Of a stretch of 64,000 nucleotides of DNA, positions 7,482 to 16,278 are shown piece by piece. The position numbers and the translations under genes were made by a program. Source of the stretch: Actinoplanes sp. NBC_00393 (GTDB lineage Bacteria > Actinomycetota > Actinomycetes > Mycobacteriales > Micromonosporaceae); the NCBI RefSeq assembly GCF_036053395.1, contig NZ_CP107942.1:11026001-11090000 (forward strand), read 5' to 3'. Under the pieces are notes generated by a model that saw only the letters and a list, made by a program, of their open reading frames with translations, was not told the origin of the DNA and did not search any database. Positions within the stretch are counted from its first letter, which is position 1. Each line of letters starts with the position of its first letter.

Positions 7482-9026
7482 TCATGCTGGAGCGGCGGAT
7501 CGGGTGAGGTGCGCTTCGGCCTCGGTTGCGGGCAGGCCTGGCAGGCCCGGCAGGGTGAAGGTCAGGCGGGCGCCGTCGGTGTGGGAGGCGTCGAGCGAGA
7601 TCGTGCCGCCGTGGTGTTCGACGACGCGCTTGCAGATGGCCAGGCCGATGCCGGTGCCGGTGTACTGGTCGCGCGGGTGCAGGCGCTGGAAGATCACGAA
7701 GATCTTGTCGGCGAACTGCGGGTCGATGCCGATGCCGTTGTCCTGGACGGTGAACGTCCACATGCCGTCGCTGTCGGCGGCGGTGATCTCCACGTGCGGC
7801 GGGCGGTCCGGGTGGCGGAATTTGATCGCGTTGCCGAGCAGGTTCTGCCAGAGCATGGTGAGCAGCGTGACGTCGCCGGGGACGGTGGGCAGCGGCGGGC
7901 GGACGATCTGCGCGCCGGTTTCCCCGATGCGGTTCGCGAGGGTCTGCTCGACCTGGTCGAGCACGTCGTTCAGGTCGACCGGGTGGTTGCCGTCGTAGAC
8001 CCGGCCGATCCGGGAGAACGCCAGCAGGTCGTTGATCAGGCGCTGCATCCGGGTGGCGCCGTCCACGGCGAAGCCGATGTACTGCTGGGCGCGGTCGTCC
8101 AGGGCGTCGGCGTAGCGGCGCTGCAGCATCTGGCAGAACGACGCCACCTTGCGCAGTGGCTCCTGCAAGTCGTGCGACGCGACGTAGGCGAACTGCTCCA
8201 GGTCGGCGTTGGAACGGCGCAGCTCCTCGTGTGCCTGTCTGCTTTCGACCAGCGCGTCGACCAGCCGGCCGCGCATCGCCTCGACGTCGTGGCCGAGTGC
8301 GGCGACGTCGGCGGGCCCGCGCGGGGAGAGCTGGTGCTCGAAGTCGCCGGCGGCGACCTTGCGGACCGCGGCGCCGAGCTGGGCGAGCGGGCGCAGCACG
8401 ACGACGCGCAGCAGCACGGCGATCGACGCGACCGCGGCGAGCAGCAACACGGCCAGGCCGAGGAAGACCGCGTTGCGGATCTGCCGGGAGCGGTCGAGCG
8501 CGGCCCGGCCCGCCTCGCGTTCGGTGACCAGGCGGTCGTCCAGCGCGGCGACCTGGCGGCGGACCGTCTCGAAGGCCTGGTCGTCACTGGTGGCCGGCGC
8601 TGTCCCGGTGCGCCGCCGGGCGTCGATCAGCGGGTCGGCGCTACCGGTCCGCCACTGCGCGGCGAGGCGCTCGACCTCGGTGATCTCGGCGAGCAGTGCG
8701 GCTTCGCCGGCGAGCAGGCGGCGCAGCCGGTCGACGGCCGCGCGTTCCGCCGCGGCACCCTGCGGGTACGCCTCCAGCAGTTCGTCCTGTCCGCTGAGCA
8801 GGTACGCGCGGACGCCGGACGCCTGGTCGAGCAGGGCCACGTCGAGTTCCACCACGGTGGTGCGGGCCGGGGAGATGCGGTCGCTGAGCCGGTTGGACAC
8901 CGCGGTGGTGTGCGCCAGCGCCTGCGCGCCGAGCACCGCACCGCCCACGATCAGCACCGCCATGCCCACCAGCACGGAGGCGAACCACCGCTGCGTGGTC
9001 CAGCGGCCGGTCAGGATCAAACTCAC
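7482..9026 (-). CDS. Membrane sensor histidine kinase (CHASE3-like, HAMP, HisKA, HATPase)
   Basis: 514 residues from GTG, chosen because it overlaps the stop of the upstream GGDEF-EAL gene (GTGA). Transmembrane helices lie at about 15-37 and 185-207, enclosing a helical extracytoplasmic CHASE3-like sensor. A HAMP segment (about 208-260) and a short coiled coil follow. The H-box is FAYVASHDLQEPL with the phospho-accepting His near 285. The ATPase shows LWQNLLGNAIKF (N-box), VQDNGIGID (G1) and GTGIGLAICKRVVEHHGG (G2). The HDLQEPL type of H-box is typical of phytochrome-like kinases. No response regulator is adjacent. Coupling to the c-di-GMP gene suggests shared input or output. The 3' end faces repeat array A. 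Confidence 0.9.
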   Translation of the reverse strand: MSLILTGRWTTQRWFASVLVGMAVLIVGGAVLGAQALAHTTAVSNRLSDRISPARTTVVELDVALLDQASGVRAYLLSGQDELLEAYPQGAAAERAAVDRLRRLLAGEAALLAEITEVERLAAQWRTGSADPLIDARRRTGTAPATSDDQAFETVRRQVAALDDRLVTEREAGRAALDRSRQIRNAVFLGLAVLLLAAVASIAVLLRVVVLRPLAQLGAAVRKVAAGDFEHQLSPRGPADVAALGHDVEAMRGRLVDALVESRQAHEELRRSNADLEQFAYVASHDLQEPLRKVASFCQMLQRRYADALDDRAQQYIGFAVDGATRMQRLINDLLAFSRIGRVYDGNHPVDLNDVLDQVEQTLANRIGETGAQIVRPPLPTVPGDVTLLTMLWQNLLGNAIKFRHPDRPPHVEITAADSDGMWTFTVQDNGIGIDPQFADKIFVIFQRLHPRDQYTGTGIGLAICKRVVEHHGGTISLDASHTDGARLTFTLPGLPGLPATEAEAHLTRSAAPA

Positions 9027-11311
9027 ATGCGCACGGTACGCGAGACAGCATCGACCCACATCTCGCTGACCCGGTCGGCGGCCACCGGACGTGACCAGAG
9101 GTAGCCCTGGCCGTACTGGTAGCCCAGCTCGCGGATCAGATCGCGCTGCTCCTCGGTCTCGATGCCCTCAGCCACCGAGGCGAACTCGAGCGCCCGTGCC
9201 ATCTGGCTGACCGCGGTGGCGACCGCCGCCTGCCGGCCCACCGTGGTGATCGACTCGACGAACGAGCGGTCCAGCTTCAGCGTGGTCACCGGGCAGGTCA
9301 GCAGCAGGCCCAGCGAGGACGCCGCGGTGCCGAAGTCGTCGAGGGCCAGCTTCACGCCGAGCCCGCGCAGGGCCAGCATGGCCTCGTTGGACTCCTCGTC
9401 GTCGAGCACAGCCGTCTCGGTGACCTCGACGCTGAGGCAGAACGCGGGCAGCCCGGTGTCGGCCAGCACCGCGGCGACCTCGCCGACCAGGGCCGGGTCG
9501 CGCAGCTGGCGGCCGGCCACGTTGACGCCGACCGTCATCCGCTCGGCAGCCGGGTACTTCGCCCGCCAGTCGGCGGCCTGCCGGCACGCCTCCCGCATCG
9601 CCCAGCGGCCGATCGCGACGATCTGCCCGGTACGCTCGGCGACCGGGATGAACTCCACCGGCGAGACCAGCCCACGGGTCGGGTGGTTCCACCGGATCAG
9701 CGCTTCCACCCCGGTCAGCGAGTCGTCGGCGAGCGACACGATCGGCTGGTAGACCAGGAAGAACTCGTCGTTCTCGAGCGCCTGGGTCATCTCCCGGATG
9801 AGCACCGCCTCGGCGCTGATCCGGGCGCCCATCTCGTCGGTGTAGGCGACCCACATCCCCTTGCCGCGGCGCTTCGCCTCGTACATCGCGATGTCGGCGT
9901 TGCTGAGCAGCACCGACGGGTCGTCGCCGGTCCGGGTGCCGGTAAGACCGATGCTGGCCCGGGTGACCAGGGTGTGCTGCTGCACGTCGATCGGATCGGC
10001 GAGCCGGTGCAGCATCTGCTCGGCGACTCGGCCGGCGCCGGCCGGGTCGGTGCCGGGCAACAGCACGGCGAACTCGTCGCCGCCGAGCCGGGCCACCACG
10101 TCGGTGTCCCGGACCGAGCCGCGCAACCGCTCGGCCACCGTGACCAGCAGTGCGTCGCCCGCCGCGTGACCCATCGTGTCGTTGACCGTCTTGAAGTCGT
10201 CGAGGTCGATCAGCAGTACGGCAGCCTCGCCCGGGTGGGCCAGCATGAGTTCGCTGAAGTGCGAGCGGTTGGCCAGGCCGGTGAGGCTGTCGTAGGAGGC
10301 GCGGACCCGCAGCTCCTCCATGGCCCCGTCGAGCCGGCCGATCAGCACCATGTTGTCGTGGAAGGCGACCAGCTGCCGCCCGGCCACCAGACAGGTGATC
10401 ACCACGACGCCGAGGGCGGCGCCCCACAGCTGCGACGAGGACTTCTCCGGCAGCATCAGGAAGAACACCACGAAGGTCACGGCGATCATTCCGTACGGCA
10501 GCAGGCTGTACGGCCGTCGCTTGCGGGTCTGCCCGGTGCCGCCGTTGCGCAGGATCACCTCCTGGATCCGCGGGCCGACGGCGATCAGCACCGACGGGAA
10601 CAGGCGGATCGCGAAGACGTACGCGTGATCCACGCCCTGGAAGTCACCGGGCAGAACCGTCGTGACGCCCTGCACCATGGCCGCGCCGACCATCGGCCAG
10701 GCGGCGATCCGGGCCATCGGCGGCGCCTTGATCAGCGCGACCTTGGTGGCGGAGAAGGTGGCGACCAGCACCAGGGCCGCCGTGACGCCGGCACTGACCC
10801 GGTCGGTGTGGTCGCCGTCCACCGGGTTGAACGCGAAACACCAGGCCACGACGCCGCCACCGACCAGCACGGTGGTGGCGTCGAGCCAGAAGACGAACTT
10901 CTCCCGGGCGGTACGCAGCCCCTGCGGGAAGATCAGGCAGGCGATCACGTTGCTGCTCATCCCGACGGCGAAGCACACCGTCTGGACCGTGCCGCCGCTC
11001 AGCGACGGCACGCCGGGGGAGAAGATCGTGTGCAACGTCTGGTACGTGTCGCCGACCACGAACGACGAGCCGGCGAAGGCGATCATCGACCAGAACCGGC
11101 GGTAGCGGACGTGCGCGATGCGCCGCAGCCGCCACCCGCCGATCGCCAGCGCCGCGTCCAGCGGCACCTGCGCGGCCCAGAAGACCCGCACCTGGTGTTC
11201 CGGCTGCCCGGCGAGCACGAAGAACAGCACGCAGCCGAGCAGGGTGAGGCCGATGAGGGCGCGCAGCACCGGATCGTTCCGGAGCTGGGCCATCGGCTGC
11301 GAGTTCCGCAC
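9023..11311 (-). CDS. Membrane GGDEF-EAL bifunctional c-di-GMP protein
   Basis: 762 residues. The N-terminal ~300 residues hold about eight hydrophobic helices. A GGDEF domain follows (YDSLTGLANR, RLGGDEFAVLL near 408-418) with an intact RxxD inhibitory site (RDTD) five residues before GGDEF. Then comes an EAL domain (GVEALIRWNHP near 530, NVAGRQL, EVTETAV, LALDDFGTAASSL, KLDRSFV, AEGIETEEQ, GYLWSRP). Both catalytic motifs look intact, so it could make and break c-di-GMP. It is first in a two-gene operon with the histidine kinase, whose start overlaps its stop. Confidence 0.92.
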   Translation of the reverse strand: MRNSQPMAQLRNDPVLRALIGLTLLGCVLFFVLAGQPEHQVRVFWAAQVPLDAALAIGGWRLRRIAHVRYRRFWSMIAFAGSSFVVGDTYQTLHTIFSPGVPSLSGGTVQTVCFAVGMSSNVIACLIFPQGLRTAREKFVFWLDATTVLVGGGVVAWCFAFNPVDGDHTDRVSAGVTAALVLVATFSATKVALIKAPPMARIAAWPMVGAAMVQGVTTVLPGDFQGVDHAYVFAIRLFPSVLIAVGPRIQEVILRNGGTGQTRKRRPYSLLPYGMIAVTFVVFFLMLPEKSSSQLWGAALGVVVITCLVAGRQLVAFHDNMVLIGRLDGAMEELRVRASYDSLTGLANRSHFSELMLAHPGEAAVLLIDLDDFKTVNDTMGHAAGDALLVTVAERLRGSVRDTDVVARLGGDEFAVLLPGTDPAGAGRVAEQMLHRLADPIDVQQHTLVTRASIGLTGTRTGDDPSVLLSNADIAMYEAKRRGKGMWVAYTDEMGARISAEAVLIREMTQALENDEFFLVYQPIVSLADDSLTGVEALIRWNHPTRGLVSPVEFIPVAERTGQIVAIGRWAMREACRQAADWRAKYPAAERMTVGVNVAGRQLRDPALVGEVAAVLADTGLPAFCLSVEVTETAVLDDEESNEAMLALRGLGVKLALDDFGTAASSLGLLLTCPVTTLKLDRSFVESITTVGRQAAVATAVSQMARALEFASVAEGIETEEQRDLIRELGYQYGQGYLWSRPVAADRVSEMWVDAVSRTVRM

Positions 11312-11368
11312 TCATCCTCCCTAGGTCCAGTCAGAAGATCGGACCCAGCGCGCGGAAATCAAGAAATG

Positions 11369-11887
11369 TCAGGCCTTCTTCGGATCTTCGGGTTTTTCGT
11401 TCGTCGGGTGGAACTCCCGGTCGTGGTAGACGAGGCGCCCGCGGTCCGGGCCGAGGAGGACCTCGACGACCTCGGCCACCACGACGGTCGACTCGCCGAC
11501 CGGAAGCAGGTGCAGCGGGGTGGCGCGCAGCGAGGCGGCGGCCCCGGCCAGGACCGGCTCCCCCGTCGGCAGCCGGTCCCACCCCTGGCCGGGGGTGAAG
11601 CGTGGCCGGCCGGGGCGGGCGAAGTCGTGCGCCAGCGTGGCGTGGCCGGGTCCGAGGAGGTTGACCACGAAGCTTGGCGCCGCGAGGATCGCCCGCGCCG
11701 AGCGGCTGCCCAGCACCGAGAAGGAGAGCGCCGGCGGGGCCACCGACACCGAGGCCACGCTGGAGACGGTCAGTCCGGCCGGGCCGTCCGGCGTCGCCGC
11801 GGAGATGATCGCGACGCCGGTCGGATACCGGCGGAAGGCCGCCCGGAACAGCTGGCCGATCTGGGTCTCGATGTCGCTGCTGAGCAC
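11369..11887 (-). CDS. Flavin reductase-like domain protein
   Basis: 172 residues from GTG. Fits the flavin reductase-like FMN-binding split-barrel family (RutF/HpaC type): [13 protein letters not shown] at the start, [39 protein letters not shown], and the closing [11 protein letters not shown]. Such enzymes reduce FMN or FAD with NAD(P)H to supply monooxygenases, or act as flavin reductases in redox stress. A promoter with a 19-bp spacer and a SoxR-like box lies directly upstream, with the -10 about 7 bp before the start codon, suggesting a leaderless, redox-controlled mRNA. Confidence 0.88.
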   Translation of the reverse strand: MLSSDIETQIGQLFRAAFRRYPTGVAIISAATPDGPAGLTVSSVASVSVAPPALSFSVLGSRSARAILAAPSFVVNLLGPGHATLAHDFARPGRPRFTPGQGWDRLPTGEPVLAGAAASLRATPLHLLPVGESTVVVAEVVEVLLGPDRGRLVYHDREFHPTNEKPEDPKKA

Positions 11888-11894
11888 GCTCCGA

Positions 11895-11925
11895 ACGGTA
11901 GAACCTCAACCTGAGTTGAAGTCAA
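11895..11925 (-). promoter_or_regulatory. SoxR/MerR-like promoter of the flavin reductase gene
   Basis: On the minus strand a TTGACT -35 (11920-11925) is separated by 19 bp from a TACCGT -10 (11895-11900). The long spacer is the mark of MerR/SoxR-type promoters. Inside it lies CCTCAACCTGAGTTGAAG (plus strand, 11904-11921). Its outer arms CCTCAA and TTGAAG match the known SoxR box arms CCTCAA/TTGAGG at 11 of 12 positions, though the centre differs. Flavin reductases are known SoxR targets in Streptomyces. The site is between two divergent genes. Confidence 0.55.
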
Positions 11926-12003
11926 ATGATCTTCGCCGGGAAAATGTCGGACCCCCTCGCTACGGTCCTCGCCATCGATTCCCCACGCGGAAAGGTGGCC
12001 ACG

Positions 12004-13425
12004 ATGCCGGCCGACGTCACGTATCTCGAGCTCTCCGAGGACAGCGGGAGCGCCCACAAGTTCTACGAGGTGGCCGTCGACGGGACGGAGCTGACCGTCC
12101 GCTACGGACGGATCGGCGATCGGGGCCAGGTCAAGCAGTCCTCCTTCACCACCGCCGACAAGGCGAAGAGCGAGGCAGCAAAGAAGATCGGAGAGAAGGT
12201 ACGCAAGGGGTACGCGCCGGCCGTCCCCGGCGGGCGGCAGAAGCGGTCGGTCTCGCGGCGGCAGATCGTGAGCACCCGCTCGACCGCGACCCGCGCGCCG
12301 GTCCTCTGGCGGTATGCGTCGGGCAGCCCGGCGTTCGGCATCTTCATCGACGACGACGTGTGCATGGTCGGCAACGAGAGCGGCCTGATCACGACACTCA
12401 GCCATGGCGCCGAGGTGTTGCAGCAGTTCCAGCTGCCGGACGGGGTCAAGTGCATCGTCGCCGACGACGACTGGCTCTACGCCGGCTGCGACGACGGGAA
12501 TGTGTACGACTTGACCGGCAAGGTGCCGCGCCTGGCGTACCGGATCGCGCCCGAGATCGACATCTACTGGCTCGACATCCACGACGGCGTGCTGGGTGTC
12601 TCCGACGCGAGCGGCGGGATCTCGGCGATCGACCACGAGGACGAGTTCCTGTGGCGCCGGCCCGGCCGGGGCGCGGCCGCGTGGATGGTCCGCTGCGACG
12701 CCTCCGCGGTGCACCACGGCAACCGGGCCGGCATCACCAGCTACGACTGGCGGACCGGGCAGGAGCTGTGGCACACCCGGACCGGCCCGGTGCTGTTCGG
12801 CTGGCAGGAGCGCGCCACGCTGTATGCGGGGACCTCCACCCGCCAGGTCGTCGAGCTGGGCAAGAACGGCTCGCTGCGGCAGACGTATCAGTGCGACGGC
12901 CCGGTGTTCTCCTGCGCCACCGCCGAGGACGGGCGGTACGTGTTCGCCGGCGACAGCGCGTCGTCGATCTACTGCTTCGACGCGAACGGCACCCGGCTGT
13001 GGAAACTGGCCACCGGCTGCGGCTCGGCCTACTCGATGCAGTACCGGGACGAGCGCCTCTACATCGTCACCACGGACGGCTCGCTGGCCTGTATCGACGC
13101 GAGCGAGGCGGCGATCCGGTCGGCGGTCGGCGGCGAGGTCCCCGAGGTGGTCGACGTCAAGGCGCCGCCGCGGATGGCCGCCGTGGTCCCGTCCACCACA
13201 GTCGAGATCGTCCACGACGTCGCCGGCGGGGTGGTGGTCGAGTGTGTCGAGGTCGGCGGCCGGTTGCGGATCCGGGTCGTGTCGTCCGGCTACCACCACG
13301 ACTGGCAGGTCCAGTTCCCGAAGGGCATCCGCCAGCCCGGCACCCGCTATGTGGTGGCCGGGCTGCGCGAGGCGAGCCGTGGCGGCTTCTACCGGGCGTA
13401 CGGGGAGATTCGCCGGCTCGTTTGA
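12004..13425 (+). CDS. WGR-domain protein with PQQ-like beta-propeller
   Basis: 473 residues from the ATG at 12004, chosen for its GGAAAGG ribosome-binding site; an upstream in-frame ATG at 11926 lacks one. Residues 1-70 form a WGR domain ([53 protein letters not shown]). WGR domains bind nucleic acid ends in PARPs and bacterial proteins. After a basic linker, residues about 100-390 hold repeated beta-blade motifs ([17 protein letters not shown], [43 protein letters not shown]), a PQQ-like propeller. A short beta C-terminus contains [17 protein letters not shown]-propeller fusions occur in actinobacteria, function unknown. No signal peptide; probably cytoplasmic. Confidence 0.85.
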   Translation: MPADVTYLELSEDSGSAHKFYEVAVDGTELTVRYGRIGDRGQVKQSSFTTADKAKSEAAKKIGEKVRKGYAPAVPGGRQKRSVSRRQIVSTRSTATRAPVLWRYASGSPAFGIFIDDDVCMVGNESGLITTLSHGAEVLQQFQLPDGVKCIVADDDWLYAGCDDGNVYDLTGKVPRLAYRIAPEIDIYWLDIHDGVLGVSDASGGISAIDHEDEFLWRRPGRGAAAWMVRCDASAVHHGNRAGITSYDWRTGQELWHTRTGPVLFGWQERATLYAGTSTRQVVELGKNGSLRQTYQCDGPVFSCATAEDGRYVFAGDSASSIYCFDANGTRLWKLATGCGSAYSMQYRDERLYIVTTDGSLACIDASEAAIRSAVGGEVPEVVDVKAPPRMAAVVPSTTVEIVHDVAGGVVVECVEVGGRLRIRVVSSGYHHDWQVQFPKGIRQPGTRYVVAGLREASRGGFYRAYGEIRRLV

Positions 13426-13436
13426 CATCGACACTC

Positions 13437-13477
13437 TTGACGGGCTACGGGGGCGTACCTATCTTTGTCGCAAAGAT
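13437..13477 (+). promoter_or_regulatory. Amylase promoter with overlapping palindromic operator
   Basis: A TTGACG -35 (13437-13442), 17-bp spacer and TATCTT -10 (13460-13465) form a near-consensus housekeeping promoter. The perfect palindrome ATCTTTGTCGCAAAGAT (13461-13477; 7-bp arms, 3-bp centre) overlaps the -10, where a repressor would block initiation. A second small palindrome, TTGCAGCAA, follows at about 13499-13507 and resembles the CTTGCA-type motifs of maltose regulators in Streptomyces. The amylase GTG is about 110 bp downstream. Confidence 0.6.
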
Positions 13478-13583
13478 TTTCAGAAAGTTTCATCGGTGTT
13501 GCAGCAAGAGATTTCCGGGGCCGTCTTCCCCGCACCATGGCGGCCCCGCGCCCCGCAGATCCCTTCCCCGTCAGGAGATCGTT

Positions 13584-15389
13584 GTGGACGAACCCACCCG
13601 CCCCAAACGCCGTTCCCGTCTGGCGACCGCGCTGGCGGCGACCACCCTCGCCGTCGGCATCGGCGGCTTCGGCGTCGCCTCGGTCGTGACCGGGCCCGAC
13701 GCCTTCGCCGCCCCGCCCGGCAGCAAGGACGTCACCGCCGTGATGTTCGAGTGGACCTTCGCCTCGGTGGCCCGCGAGTGCACGAACAAACTCGGCCCGC
13801 TGGGGTACGGGTTCGTGCAGGTCTCGCCGCCGCAGGAGCACATCCAGGGCAGCCAGTGGTGGACGTCGTACCAGCCGGTGTCGTACACGATCGGCGGCCG
13901 CCTCGGTAACCGGGCGGCGTTCGCGAGCATGGTGAACACGTGTCACGCCGCCGGTGTGAAGGTCGTGGTGGACACCGTCATCAACCACATGTCGGCCGGC
14001 TCGGGCACCGGCACCGCCGGCACGCAGTACTCGAAATACAACTACCCCGGCCTCTACTCCGACCAGGACTTCCACTCCTGCCGCTCGGCGATCAACGACT
14101 ACACGAACCGGTCCAACGTGCAGGACTGCGAGCTGGTCAACCTCTCCGACCTGAACACCGGCAGCGACTACGTCCGCGGCAAGATCGCCGGGTACCTGAA
14201 CGATCTGGCCTCGCTCGGCGTGGACGGGTTCCGCATCGACGCCGCCAAGCACATGTCCGCGGCCGATCTGGCGGGCATCAAGTCGAAGCTGAGCAACACC
14301 GGGGCGTACTGGAAGCACGAGGTCATCTTCGGCGCCGGCGAGGCGGTCCAGCCGACCGAGTACACGGGTAGCGGCGATGTGCAGGAGTTCCGCTTCGCCC
14401 GCGACCTGAAGCGGGTGTTCCTCAACGAGAACCTGGCGTACCTGTCGAACTTCGGGGCCTCGTGGGGTTACCTGCCGAGCAACCAGGCCGCGGTCTTCGT
14501 CGACAACCACGACACCGAGCGCGTCGGCGACACCCTCAACTACAAGAACGGGTCGGCGTACACGCTCGCTCAGGTCTTCACGCTGGCCTGGCCCTACGGT
14601 GCGCCGGACGTCAACTCCGGCTACGAGTTCAGCAGCCACGACCAGGGTCCGCCGAACAACGGGACGGTGAACGCCTGCTACGCCGACGGCTGGAAGTGCC
14701 AGCACGCCTGGCGGCAGATCGGCAACATGGTGGGCTTCCGCAACGCGGTCTCCGGCACGGCGGTCACCAACTGGTGGACCAACGGCGCCGACCAGATCGC
14801 CTTCGGCCGGGGCAACCGGGGCTACGTGGCGATCAACCACGAGGGCAGCGCGCTGACCCGGACCTTCCAGACGTCGCTGCCAGCGGGCAACTACTGCGAC
14901 GTGCAGCACGGTGACCCGACCAGCGGTGGCGGCTGCACGGGCACGACGTACGCGGTCAACGCGGCCGGCCAGTTCACCGCGACGGTCCCGGCCGGCGACG
15001 CGATCGCCCTGTACGCCGGCGCCAGCGGCCCGGCCCCGACCACCTCGGCCACCACGTCGCCGCCGGCGTCCCCGTCGCCGTCCGCGTCCGCCTCCACCTC
15101 GGGCGCGTCGTTCGGGGTCAACGCCACCACCAGCTACGGCCAGAACATCTTCGTCGTCGGCAACCAGGCCGCCCTCGGCAACTGGGCCCCGGCGAACGCG
15201 GTGCCGCTCTCCGCGGCCACCTACCCGGTCTGGACCGGCACGGTCAACCTGCCGGCCGGCACCGCCTTCCAGTACAAGTACGTCCGCAAGAACACCGACG
15301 GCAGCGTCACCTGGGAGTCCGGCGCCAACCGCACCGCGACCGTCCCGGCGAGCGGCAGAGTCACCCTGAGCGACACCTGGCGCAACTAG
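13584..15389 (+). CDS. Secreted alpha-amylase (GH13) with C-terminal CBM20 starch-binding domain
   Basis: 601 residues. The GTG at 13584 follows AGGAG with 6-nt spacing. A basic N-terminus and hydrophobic core end in an AFA-A signal-cleavage site near residue 43. The catalytic domain (about 48-400) is of the Streptomyces amylase type: [34 protein letters not shown] begins the barrel, and the catalytic residues are D219 in [10 protein letters not shown]253 in FGAGE and D310 in VDNHDTER. A beta C-domain is followed by a Pro/Ser/Thr linker (about 482-507) and CBM20 (about 508-601: [44 protein letters not shown]). It hydrolyses starch outside the cell. The promoter and operator are at 13437-13507. 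Confidence 0.95.
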   Translation: MDEPTRPKRRSRLATALAATTLAVGIGGFGVASVVTGPDAFAAPPGSKDVTAVMFEWTFASVARECTNKLGPLGYGFVQVSPPQEHIQGSQWWTSYQPVSYTIGGRLGNRAAFASMVNTCHAAGVKVVVDTVINHMSAGSGTGTAGTQYSKYNYPGLYSDQDFHSCRSAINDYTNRSNVQDCELVNLSDLNTGSDYVRGKIAGYLNDLASLGVDGFRIDAAKHMSAADLAGIKSKLSNTGAYWKHEVIFGAGEAVQPTEYTGSGDVQEFRFARDLKRVFLNENLAYLSNFGASWGYLPSNQAAVFVDNHDTERVGDTLNYKNGSAYTLAQVFTLAWPYGAPDVNSGYEFSSHDQGPPNNGTVNACYADGWKCQHAWRQIGNMVGFRNAVSGTAVTNWWTNGADQIAFGRGNRGYVAINHEGSALTRTFQTSLPAGNYCDVQHGDPTSGGGCTGTTYAVNAAGQFTATVPAGDAIALYAGASGPAPTTSATTSPPASPSPSASASTSGASFGVNATTSYGQNIFVVGNQAALGNWAPANAVPLSAATYPVWTGTVNLPAGTAFQYKYVRKNTDGSVTWESGANRTATVPASGRVTLSDTWRN

Positions 15390-15426
15390 AGACGCTTCGC
15401 GGTCACGGGTCTGCCGCCCGGCCACT

Positions 15427-15476
15427 CGCGATCTTGTTGATTTCCGGTGCCCCATCGTGAAGTCCACAAGATCGCG
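15427..15476. repeat. Inverted repeat with perfect 11-bp arms downstream of the amylase gene
   Basis: CGCGATCTTGT (15427-15437) and ACAAGATCGCG (15466-15476) are exact reverse complements separated by 28 bp. The shape suits a mobile miniature or interspersed intergenic repeat, or a weak terminator. It is not followed by a T-run. No second copy was noticed in this window. Confidence 0.55.
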
Positions 15477-15560
15477 GACTGGCGGACCCTGACCCCGGAG
15501 GGTGTCCAGCTCCTCCCGCACGGGCAACCGGCCGTCGCCGGCCTCCCGCCACAGGTAATC

Positions 15561-15610
15561 GGCCGTTGCCGGACAGCCATCACCCCTCGGCTGTCCGGCA
15601 ACGGCCTTTT
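15561..15610 (+). terminator. Strong intrinsic terminator
   Basis: An 18-bp perfect stem, GGCCGTTGCCGGACAGCC (15561-15578) with its complement (15589-15606), a 10-nt loop, then TTTT (15607-15610). It lies 172 bp after the amylase stop and is the first clear end for that transcript. Confidence 0.85.
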
Positions 15611-15661
15611 GCGCTGCCCCGGCACGCCCACGGCCTCCGTTCCCCTCCGAGTCGTCGCCCA

Positions 15662-16102
15662 CGCGGGTTATCCCGCCCCTGGCTACCGCCGGGGGACGTG
15701 TCTGGGCGGCGGCTGGGGTGTGGCGAGCCGCCTGTGGGGCGGGTTGCGAGGGGGCGGTTACGTGTCTGGGTGGCGGCTGGGTGTGGCGAGCCGCCTGTGG
15801 GGCGGGTTATGAGGGGGCGGTTACGTGTCTGGGTGGCGGCTGGGTGCGGCGAGCCGCCTGTGGGGCGGGTTATGAGGGCGCGGTTACGTGTCTGGGCGGC
15901 GGCTGGATGCGGCGAGCCGCCTGTGGGGCGGGTTATGAGGGGGCGGTTACGTGTCTGGGCGGCGGCTGGATGCGGCGAGCCGCCTGTGGGGCGGGTTGCG
16001 AGGGCGAGGTTACGTGTCTGGGTGGCGGCTGGGTGTGGCGAGCCGCCTGTGGGGTGGGTTATGGGGGCGCGGTTACCGGGCTGGGCGGCGGCTGGTGGCC
16101 GT
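15662..16102 (+). repeat. 63-bp tandem repeat array B (seven units)
   Basis: Units start at 15725, 15788, 15851, 15914, 15977 and 16040, with a diverged unit before them from 15662. The period is exactly 63 bp. Typical unit: GAGCCGCCTGTGGGGCGGG, a TTATGAGGG-rich middle, then GTGTCTGGGTGGCGGCTGG. GGCGGCT at each unit end pairs with AGCCGCC at the next unit start (7-bp stem, 10-nt loop). Same family as arrays A and C, but here between two genes in the same orientation, upstream of the pectate lyase. Confidence 0.92.
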
Positions 16103-16278
16103 CGACGTGCGGAACGGTGTCGGCCGGGCGGCGGCCGGGCGGGCGGGGTGGGGAAGTTTTTGTTGTCGCGTGAGGGCTGCGGCATCTACGGGACAGCGCC
16201 CGGGTTGTTCTGGCCCGCGGCGCCGCGGCCGGCACAACCCCACCGGCCGGATCCCCGTGCAGAAAGAGGGACCCGCAC
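16103..16278 (+). other. Leader region of the pectate lyase gene
   Basis: 176 bp between array B and the pectate lyase start. It contains a T-rich stretch (AAGTTTTTGTTGT at about 16155) that is unusual in this GC-rich DNA, and a GGCCCGCGGCGCCGCGGCC self-complementary stretch near 16212. No convincing -35/-10 pair or known operator was found. The ribosome-binding site is AAAGAGGG before the GTG. Confidence 0.4.

Noticed and set aside
13389..15662. 757-residue minus-strand open frame
   Set aside because: Shadow of the amylase gene on the other strand. Composition is arginine/valine-rich with no domain.
15718..16173. Open frame encoding 21-residue repeats over array B
   Set aside because: Open in several frames because the period is a multiple of three and the DNA is GC-rich. 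No ribosome-binding site or distinct start; same pattern in the other arrays. Treated as a DNA repeat.
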